Origin: Leptidea sinapis
Taxonomy: Eukaryota > Arthropoda > Insecta > Lepidoptera > Pieridae
DNA: 64,000 bases
Assembly: GCF_905404315.1 (NCBI RefSeq)
Contig: NC_066296.1
Span: 2,170,001-2,234,000 of the forward strand
Direction of reading: 5' to 3'
In this document: positions 58,001 to 64,000 of the stretch, in pieces
Position numbering within the stretch: the first letter of the stretch is position 1
How the letters are laid out: every line of letters starts with the position of its first letter
Notes under the pieces: generated by a model
Databases searched by the model: none
What the model was told of the DNA's origin: nothing
The model's input: only the letters and a program-made list of their open reading frames with translations
Made by a program: the position numbers and the translations under genes

Positions 58001-60018
58001 CGTACGATCATTTCCCCTATCTGCCATAAAAAAATTGAAGAGAGTAAATAGCAAAATATGTGTGAATTAAACCATGAAACTTTTAACACACCTGTCACCA
58101 CTGCATCTGTTTTAGGACTCTCGGAACCTGCTTCACCAGCCTCTATGTTTTCTCGAAGAATGTCCTTAGTTTTTCCAGGGCTGAGGTCATCCAATTCCCA
58201 ATCAATCATTTCAACCTAATAAGAAGAACCAAACACTATAATATATAAAATATTGAGAAGTAGTTATAGTCTAGTCAACAAGTGCCTTTTTGGTCAACTT
58301 TTTTCTCCGAAACTCTTCTCCGAAAATTATGATTGAGGTGTCATTCGATTCGGAATGGCATCTAGATGGTTTTCGAAAAAAATATGAAGTTACACTTGCA
58401 AAAATTAGTAACAATTAACTAAAAAAAGGGGGTTTAGTTTTTTGGAAATATCTTGAATTAATTTTTAAAATAAATAAAAAAAATTTCAAATTTGAAAAAG
58501 ATTCAAAAAGACGAGGACAGTTCCTAAACAAGTTCCGACCTCTGGAATTGTAGGACGATGATGGAGGTAATGGCAATGGCACAGTAATTGGACAGATCGC
58601 AGCATACACCTTTCTTATGAATCCATATGCAGCCAATCGGCTGCACTAATTTCTAGATGCAATACAAATCATTAAGACATTATTGGTTTGATTCTGAGTG
58701 TCTGTAATGAAAAATCTAAACGAATAATCAGTTCATCTAATAATTGTTTAGTTTGTATTTTTGTAAGTAATTCTAATTATTTACTATACCTCAAATTGTA
58801 ATGTTGAATTTGGTGGTATTTTTGGGGGACTGCCATTTGCTCCATAAGCATATTCTGGCGCACAAGTAAGTACGCAAACTTCACCCTTCTTCATAGTAGC
58901 TACTCCAATATCCCATCCTCTAATAACTCTTCCTGTAATATAAACAATTCAATAACATTTTTTAATGAATCTCTTTCATGAGTGTTTCATGGCACATCTG
59001 GAGAAATACTCTCCCACTAAAAACTATGTCCAAAATAAAAAAAATGTAAAATATAAATTCCAATTTCTCTGCATAAGTTTCAAAATAATTTTTCTAGAAA
59101 AATTTTGCAACATCTCTTTGAGAGAAGAGATCAGACTTCCATTAAATACACTTATTGATACATATGGTTTAGAAGTAGGTGTGAGGTATACAGTCAAAAA
59201 CAACCAATTAAGGCTAGTATCTATAGCACAGATTACTAATATGTAGAAGCCGTAGGATTGTTAATGAACTAAAGAGCAAGGGAGCCGGGAACCAGTTTGC
59301 AAAGTTTGTCTGTGAGAGAGTTCTTTCGAACTAGTTAGTTTGCGAACTACCCTAACTGTGGACCAGCTCTGTTAATGTATGTAACGTAAACTTAGGCTTT
59401 GCTTGATAATTATTACAACACTCATAACATATACACATGATAGAAAAATTATAATTTAACAGAAATCTGTTACTCAACATGAAGTTTGAAAAGCACAGTA
59501 AAATTTTCAGCTCTCTCCTTTAAGAGGGGGTTGGGGTGATCACTTACTGGCCATACATATTTAATCTGCTCTCCATAGATCTACTAATTATTATTGAGTA
59601 AACTTTTATTAAAAATATCAACTTACTATGAGTCAGTCATTACATTATTTTCTAACAAACATTGCAAAGCACTTGTTCATTTAATATTTAACAATATTTT
59701 ATATAGATTAAAAGTATTCATATAAAGAACACCCACAGACCACGCCAAAAAAAAGTGTTGCTGCATATTTCTGAAAGTACTATTTTAATCTCGATAATAT
59801 TTTGTAATTTATTTACCTTTTCCTAGTGTAAAAGAGAATGGTTCGTTGCGGTCTTTGCTTGAATCAAATTTGGAACCATCTAAGAGGGTTCCAGTATAAT
59901 GTACGGTAACCTCGCTACCTTTATGAGGCGTATTCGTGCCCTCGCCTTCTTTGATAATTCTCTTTAAAACACCACGATCCTTATTTACAGTAATATCGAT
60001 TCCCTCATCAACGGTCAT
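49062..60018 (-). CDS. FKBP59: FKBP59/FKBP52-like peptidyl-prolyl isomerase, seven exons
   Basis: Minus-strand exons are 60018-59817, 58932-58790, 58215-58092, 57094-56702, 53694-53441, 51279-51169 and 49238-49062. All junctions are GT-AG and in phase, giving 467 residues, the usual size for FKBP4/FKBP52. FK1 covers about 30-118 and keeps the drug- and proline-pocket residues Y41, F51, D52, F61, V70, I71, W74, Y97 and F114, so it should be an active isomerase. FK2 (about 150-240) lacks the pocket Trp (ICEGIEKAL), as in FKBP52, where it is inactive. Three TPR motifs follow (about 245-395: RGTEFFKAGKYELAINKYKR, YLNLALVYSK, NVKGLFRRGQALLQKGDAGE), the Hsp90 EEVD-binding part. The tail ends PTEFEKENPNI…GRFENM, as in insect FKBP59. 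Family role: Hsp90 co-chaperone in receptor and channel complexes (TRPL in Drosophila). Introns carry many repeats. Confidence 0.93.
49268..49412 (+). repeat. Repeat C copy
   Basis: cactttattcatgtaggtca, gctacttcgtaaagggttga and gtagcaagaaactcattgcc are shared with 60845-61005. This copy starts 30 bp from the last FKBP59 exon. Confidence 0.65.
49463..49980 (-). mobile_element. Repeat A LINE 3' end, copy 6, with a nested insertion
   Basis: The minus strand encodes WRSSTVRFSRSFLPRTTKLW and NELPYAMFPERYDMGIFKK in an open frame, the best-kept repeat A coding piece in the window. At 49740 it is interrupted by a 180-bp insert and resumes at 49921 with tgatatcctaacttgggg. Confidence 0.75.
49741..49920. 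mobile_element. 180-bp nested insert with 18-bp target duplication
   Basis: agatggtggggatgatat stands on both sides (49723-49740 and 49921-49938), so this piece was inserted into the older repeat A copy. The insert is GC-richer than its host (gtcacgtggcggtgtcgggc). A target duplication of this length fits LINE-driven retroposition. Family unknown. Confidence 0.6.
50494..51062 (+). repeat. 0.56-kb direct repeat, left copy (FKBP59 intron 6)
   Basis: Aligns along its length with 53821-54376: ctacttcacagatccga, cttatactaggtaggtaca, agaaagaggcaacttctag, gtagcgctgtgcgatctga. Differences are mostly substitutions and small gaps. Confidence 0.85.
51748..51880. repeat. Short direct repeat around a GC-rich spacer
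   Basis: aatcggcctttgttcagtag (51748) returns as aatcggcccttgttcactag (51853), 105 bp apart, each followed by taggtccca. The spacer contains a cgtgccgcggcagccgccgg GC-rich core. Confidence 0.6.
52255..52580 (+). pseudogene. mariner transposase remnant
   Basis: Plus-strand pieces RKxxD-like RGCTDNLREERPSTAT (52355-52410), VTYKQTRTSPGIGMSQV (52450-52500) and EHLPVRKLCAL then IPHNLSD (52515-52570) match the N-terminal half of mariner transposases. Frame changes and a stop disrupt it. The catalytic part is absent. It lies in FKBP59 intron 5. Confidence 0.65.
52982..53335 (+). repeat. RTE-related 3' region repeat
   Basis: ctagctgatgcctgcgactt, ttccgggataagatgtggc and gaatttcatcaaaattgatt form a very common lepidopteran repeat. 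The middle part (cgttcccaacatattatatg, gtggcaagctaaacctacta) recurs at 57400-57480. Confidence 0.6.
53821..54376 (+). repeat. 0.56-kb direct repeat, right copy (FKBP59 intron 4)
   Basis: Second copy of 50494-51062 in the same orientation. The two copies enclose exons 5 and 6 of FKBP59. Whether this is a transposon family or a local duplication cannot be told from the window. Confidence 0.85.
54447..54755 (-). repeat. Dispersed repeat B, copy 5
   Basis: Minus orientation: gggacgagacgagcaggacg, cattacaatgcagtgccgct, ttcacggcagaaataggcgc, ctagccggcatcctgtataa. Nearly full length for the family. Confidence 0.75.
55142..55279. mobile_element. MITE, copy 1 of 3
   Basis: 138 bp with imperfect terminal inverted repeats of about 30 bp: cccccttattcataatagtc at the left and, at the right, the reverse complement of ggaccattatgaataagggg. 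Its orientation is opposite to the next two copies. Confidence 0.85.
55646..55784. mobile_element. MITE, copy 2 of 3
   Basis: The same family inverted relative to copy 1. TAA flanks both ends (55643-55645 and 55785-55787), consistent with a 3-bp target duplication as in PIF/Harbinger-type elements. Confidence 0.85.
56048..56185. mobile_element. MITE, copy 3 of 3
   Basis: Same orientation as copy 2 and nearly identical to it. Flanks are TAA on the left and TTA on the right. Confidence 0.85.
56310..56545 (-). mobile_element. tRNA-related SINE, copy 2 (minus)
   Basis: On the minus strand, gttggctcagttggtaatag (A-box-like), ctcgc/gcgag anticodon-like stem and gggtactagtcccgc (B-box-like) form a tRNA-like core. 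It is preceded by the same 110-bp leader as copy 1 (gatgaagccacaacc, gagttgagcagagcatacaa). A plus-oriented B box and tail (cgcgggttcgatgcccgc … cctagaagtgaggg) follow at 56548-56640, so two copies meet head-on. It lies in FKBP59 intron 4, ending 60 bp from exon 4. Confidence 0.6.
57166..57360 (+). repeat. Dispersed repeat B, copy 6
   Basis: agtgggaggctcctttgcac to cgctcagaatttttggattt. It begins about 70 bp from the acceptor of FKBP59 exon 4. An internal part after attgtgtttgagttgagag is shortened. Confidence 0.7.
57385..57565 (+). repeat. RTE-related repeat fragment
   Basis: cgttcccaacatattatatg, gacaaactaaacctactatt and aatcccgcgggaaccatg match the copy at 52982-53335. Confidence 0.5.
57590..58032 (+). 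mobile_element. Repeat A LINE 3' part, copy 7 with internal deletion
   Basis: Plus-strand FDRVQRRAAQFVEDPVLCE and RLDHLALRRDVAS, then, after a deletion at about 57800, the FLVRCF/NTPVIPLVLQ region, ending gccataaaaaaattg. It occupies FKBP59 intron 3 almost up to exon 3. Confidence 0.7.
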
Positions 60019-62682
60019 GATTAAAGTTTTTATAATAACCTCGGTGTATTGGAAATTTACAAGTTAACCTGATTAATTACCAAGTTAGCAACCTATCAAT
60101 GCAATGTAATATATTCTATGGTATATCTGTTTAGCGTAATTTGGAATTAGGAACTAGGAAAATGCTAGAAACTAAACATTCAACATGAAAACAGGCAAAA
60201 CACAGTTGACACACCGGGCTGTCACCGCACTGAACGTAGTGTTTATAATTTATATTCTCTTTGGTGTTTAAATTCTCTTTGCTGTAACCAAAGAAATAAG
60301 AATACTTTTAAACTCACGACGTTCAAACAAAGAGTATCTAACTCATTAGAGTATTACTCTAGTGTTCTGTGGTATCTAATCCAACGATCGGACTATTCCA
60401 CTAAAAAACTGCAACGCCACGCCCGTAAAAATGTAAAATTTTATATATATATATAAAAGTATAAGTATTCCACTAAGCAGGCCTCTTGCATTATTTACTT
60501 ATTTTGCAGGACAGTGGCTGTGTAGGAATAGCTATTCCACTTATAAAACTGCACTGCAACTGCACGCTTACTGCAATATATGCCGATATATAATGCACTA
60601 ATTTTAATAATGTTACATACAATTAATTAGAATCAATTTTATGGATTTTTAATAGCAAACAATGAAATATAACACTGATATTAAATCTTAAATATTATCA
60701 AGAAATATTTTCACAGCAAACATTACAAAATATGTAACCACATTTTAGATTAATTTAAAAAAGTGAGTATATATTATAATTAGATATATTTTTTTAAATA
60801 ATTACGTATAGCTTAGAAGGAAAGTAAGAAATATATTCAAATTCAAATTCAAAAACACTTTATTCATGTAGGTCACAAAAATGACACTTATGAATGTCAA
60901 AAAATATATATAAATATTGTTTCTTATTGAATTTACCGCTACTTCGTAAAGGGTTGAGCTAATGAGAAGAAGTAGCAAGAAACTCATTGCCACTCTTTTA
61001 CGTCAAGATTTACATTTTAGTTGTTTTACAAATAATTTCAATTACAATATATGCAAAGTGACGCAACAAAAATACTCAAAAGTCAAAAACTGAAAGGCTT
61101 ACATGAGTAAGTCAAAAAAAGAAAAAAAAAGTAAATTAATACTTATAAACACAAGAGTTATTGAGTATAGTAGATGCACCAATCCACACATACCGTGAAT
61201 AAATAGAGGCATTATGTGAGCATTTCATAAAATAAAATATATAATAACTTTAACTTTAAAGGAAATAATAATAATAAAAAAAACACATCAACCAGACCTC
61301 CCGGTAACAAGATCATCCAGCCCCCACGAGTAGCACCCGTTCACGAGCATGACGCATGGACCAGCCATCGCCTCCCTCGACCATATTTTAGGGAAGGGAA
61401 CGACCCGCCCCACGTCACCACCATATAGATATCTCAATATAACTATGATAGTTCTTAAATAAATCCTAGAGCAAGTAGATGGCGCTTATCACCAAAATAT
61501 GTGTTAAAGAGAGATTTTATATTTACAGATTTCTTTTATAATTTTAATAAAAATATTTGATTTTGTTTTATTTGTATTTATTAACTACAAAGCTAGAAAA
61601 GGATTTATAATAATATGGTTTCTCATTGATCTGTTCCATAATGTAATATCTTCTACATGTTATAATTTTGCCACTCATTGTGATTTTTTGTTATATTGAC
61701 ATAGTATACTTAAAAAAATATACAATAAGCGAGTAAATACGGAAGTAATAGATGACCAGCTTTAACACCGTATAATTTCTTGTTATTGTAGAGGGGATGT
61801 TGCAATACCAACTGGACTGTCCCTACATCAAATAACTTAAATTATTTAAATAATGGCACTAATAGGAAGTAGAAATAGAAATCATTAATGTTAGCTGTAA
61901 TAGACTCATGTAAAGCGATTTGCTCTCAAAGCTGTGTTTGTGATTATAATATTGGCTCTAATATGAACTGTTTTATAAAACTGTACACTGAGTCATAGAA
62001 TCGCGCAGATCATCACCATCACATCGAAGCACAAATAGTTTCTCGTTTTTTAAAGAGTGGAATAAATGTTGCTTTTAATGCAAGAAATGTATTTCCAATA
62101 ATTCAATATTCTTTTATTGTATGTATTGGTTTTGGCTGATGGTCTCCTTGACACTGCTCTAGTTAAAAAGTTTACGAACGTCAAATTTCAAAAAGACTTA
62201 TTGACAAACAATAGTAAAAAATAATTCATCAGTTTAGTTTTTAAATTACAAATTCTATAATCCAGATTTTTGTGAATTATTCCAACAACTGTATAGTGTG
62301 TGAACTGTGAATAATTACATCGATCTTTGTCATTTTTGTGATCCATAAGTGAATAAAAGAATAGAGAATTATAGACATAGTTGGCTACGGCGTTTTTACT
62401 TTTTAGTATACGGTAAGTACTATTGTAGTTATGTACGTAAATATGAATATAGGCAATACATTTTATTAAAAAAAATACAGGGTAGGTATGTTATTGTAAT
62501 TAATTGCAAAATCAGTAATCATAATCTCTGTTTATCGTGTGGTCATTATAGTTATAGTGGATCAGTAATTTTAGGCAAGGTGCCAATAAAATTCCAGAAA
62601 TAAACTTAATTTTAGGCGTACCATCAATCTGCGTAGACCGCATATTGCAAACTTATTGGTATTAAGATTTTATTAACGCGTA
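60019..62682. other. Intergenic region between divergent FKBP59 and K2P genes
   Basis: Holds both presumed promoters. It contains repeat C at 60845-61010 and a less AT-rich piece at 61300-61400. Small open frames here (for example 62349-62603) have no family support. No TATA box can be assigned with confidence. Confidence 0.4.
60840..61010 (+). repeat. Repeat C copy with (attcaa) start
   Basis: Begins attcaaattcaaattcaaaa and runs through cactttattcatgtaggtca to gtagcaagaaactcattgcc. Same family as 49268-49412 and 31870-31945. Confidence 0.65.
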
Positions 62683-63750
62683 ATGGATCGTCAAATCCAT
62701 TCAAGTGGTCATGGTTCATTTCGGAGCAGAGGCTCCACGTCTTCGACTGGAAGTGATGCTCAGGAGAAAATAAAGGATTGCCTCCGAAAATTTATAGCTT
62801 TTATGTTTACTCAAGTGGGTGTGGGTGCCCTTGTTGTGTGCTATGCAATACTCGGAGCTGCAAGTTTTATGCATATTGAAAAAGATTGTCCTGATGAACA
62901 GCTTGAGAATGTTAAGCAATGGCGGAAAAGCTGTGTTGAACAACTGTGGAATATAACTAACAGATATAATATACTAAACCAGACAGCTTGGATGTATAAT
63001 AGCAATGCTGTACTGAGAGTTTTCCAAAACAATATAACCTCGGCTGTACATCTAGGCTACAATGGCCGGAGTCCTGAAGACGTCTGGTCTTTTCCAGCTG
63101 CATTGATGTATTCACTATCTGTATTCACGATGATTGGATATGGCAATGTAATTCCAAAAACAATGTGGGGTAAAGTTGTAACTATTGCCTATGCCTGTTT
63201 TGGTATTCCCATTTATGTTTTGTACTTTTGTAATATGGGGAAAGTTCTTGCTCAAACATTTAAGTGGTTGTATATTACTGCACATGAATGCAGTCGCCAC
63301 GAGGATGCTCTTATAGAAGATGGTGAAATACAGCCAATAAAAAGAAAAGTCACTGTACCTTCAACAGCTTGTCTTTGGGTTATTTCTTTTTATATTCTCA
63401 CAGGGACTATCATGTTTGGTGCATGGGAAAAATGGAATTATTTAGATTCAACATATTTTTGTGTTATCAGTTTATGTAAAATTGGTTTTGGTGATTTTGT
63501 GCCTGGAGCAAATATAGCAGATTCAGCTGAAGGTTCTCACTTAAAGTTGGTCATCAATTTTATTTATGTCCTCCTGGGTATGGGGTTAGTCGCTATGTGC
63601 TATAATTTGATGTGTGAGGATGTGAGAGTCAAAGTGTGTGAATTAAGAGAAGAATTAAAGAACTGCTTAGACGATATCACTCTTAAGATAACAGTGTGCA
63701 TGAACGACACTAAATATTACCATCAAAAGCAAACTAGAAATATTAAGTGA
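62683..63750 (+). CDS. Two-pore-domain potassium channel (TWIK-type)
   Basis: A single exon encodes 355 residues. K2P layout: Ser-rich N-terminus (1-30), M1 about 38-62, a long extracellular cap loop with N-glycosylation sites at N90, N99 and N117, P1 with IGYG (151-154), M2 about 164-187 (FGIPIYVLYFCNMGK), a short cytosolic loop, M3 about 227-248, P2 with IGFG (267-270), M4 about 288-310 (FIYVLLGMGLVAMCYNL) and a short basic tail. It should pass background K+ current at the plasma membrane as a dimer. The filter residue before IGYG is Met150 and before IGFG is Lys266, where K+ channels normally have Thr. The conserved M2 and M4 text (PSTACLW, WEKWNYLDSTYFC) points to the insect TWIK-18/twk-7-like subgroup. 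The start is the first ATG of the frame; the stop is TGA at 63748. Confidence 0.9.
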   Translation: MDRQIHSSGHGSFRSRGSTSSTGSDAQEKIKDCLRKFIAFMFTQVGVGALVVCYAILGAASFMHIEKDCPDEQLENVKQWRKSCVEQLWNITNRYNILNQTAWMYNSNAVLRVFQNNITSAVHLGYNGRSPEDVWSFPAALMYSLSVFTMIGYGNVIPKTMWGKVVTIAYACFGIPIYVLYFCNMGKVLAQTFKWLYITAHECSRHEDALIEDGEIQPIKRKVTVPSTACLWVISFYILTGTIMFGAWEKWNYLDSTYFCVISLCKIGFGDFVPGANIADSAEGSHLKLVINFIYVLLGMGLVAMCYNLMCEDVRVKVCELREELKNCLDDITLKITVCMNDTKYYHQKQTRNIK

Positions 63751-64000
63751 CATTCATGATTTGATACTGGATCATGGTTTCACTTATGAGTTTTACTTTG
63801 TTTAGGTTTATAAAGATACCTATTACACATTATATTCCTCATAATTTTTTCTCTGATGCTGATGCAAGTGTGCAGAGGTGACCATATTCACTATTTCCTG
63901 TGACCTGCCAGTGATACTGTGAATTTGTTTGTCGAGTTGAGACTGAGACTCATAGTTTTATTAACTGTATCCCTTTAAACTTAAGGCATGATCGTGCTGC
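63751..64000 (+). other. Presumed 3' UTR of the K2P gene
   Basis: No AATAAA is seen before the window ends and no other feature is visible. Confidence 0.3.

Noticed and set aside
62349..62603. 84-codon open frame upstream of the K2P gene
   Set aside because: No domain, biased composition and likely 5' UTR or flank.

Overview
This is insect nuclear DNA, most likely from a butterfly or moth. It is AT-rich and has GT-AG spliced genes with short exons in long introns. Its dense repeat load looks lepidopteran: 3' ends of non-LTR elements, Helitron-like and foldback elements, tRNA-related SINEs, mariner and Tc1/IS630-type remnants. That assignment rests on recognition of protein families and repeats, not on a database search. 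No bacterial features, rRNA genes, CRISPR arrays or intact tRNA genes were found.

Five protein-coding genes can be supported. (1) A minus-strand Tango10/BTBD17-like BTB-BACK gene has its start codon at 12822 and runs off the left edge; nine exons are visible, giving 396 residues. (2) A short intronless plus-strand gene (19403-19981) encodes a membrane-anchored protein like the N-terminal domain of glucosidase II beta. (3) A six-exon plus-strand C2H2 zinc-finger gene (25904-40714, 718 residues) has about 16 fingers. (4) A seven-exon minus-strand FKBP59/FKBP52-like immunophilin (60018-49062, 467 residues) is complete. (5) A plus-strand two-pore-domain K+ channel (62683-63750, 355 residues) lies in one exon. 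All exon joins were checked by eye for GT-AG borders and reading phase.

Layout: 1-12822 is Tango10, whose introns hold LINE ends, a Helitron-like element, two foldback elements and a 2.2-kb array of a 23-bp repeat. 12823-19402 holds a broken transposase gene arranged head-to-head with Tango10 and a decayed Jockey-type gag on the minus strand. 20000-25900 holds a second Jockey-type remnant on the plus strand and other repeats. In the zinc-finger gene, a 6.9-kb intron carries 99-bp and 100-bp arrays and an antisense LINE that stops just before an exon. 40715-49061 is a gene-free stretch between the convergent zinc-finger and FKBP59 genes. The FKBP59 introns carry a cluster of three MITEs, a mariner remnant, a SINE pair and a 0.56-kb direct repeat that flanks exons 5 and 6.

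The five genes do not form a pathway; this is ordinary animal gene order. I found no clear new biological system. The observations most worth checking are the non-standard selectivity-filter residues of the K+ channel, the stand-alone glucosidase-II-beta-like protein, the regularly spaced YY1/Pho-like motifs in the intronic arrays, and a microRNA-like intronic hairpin.
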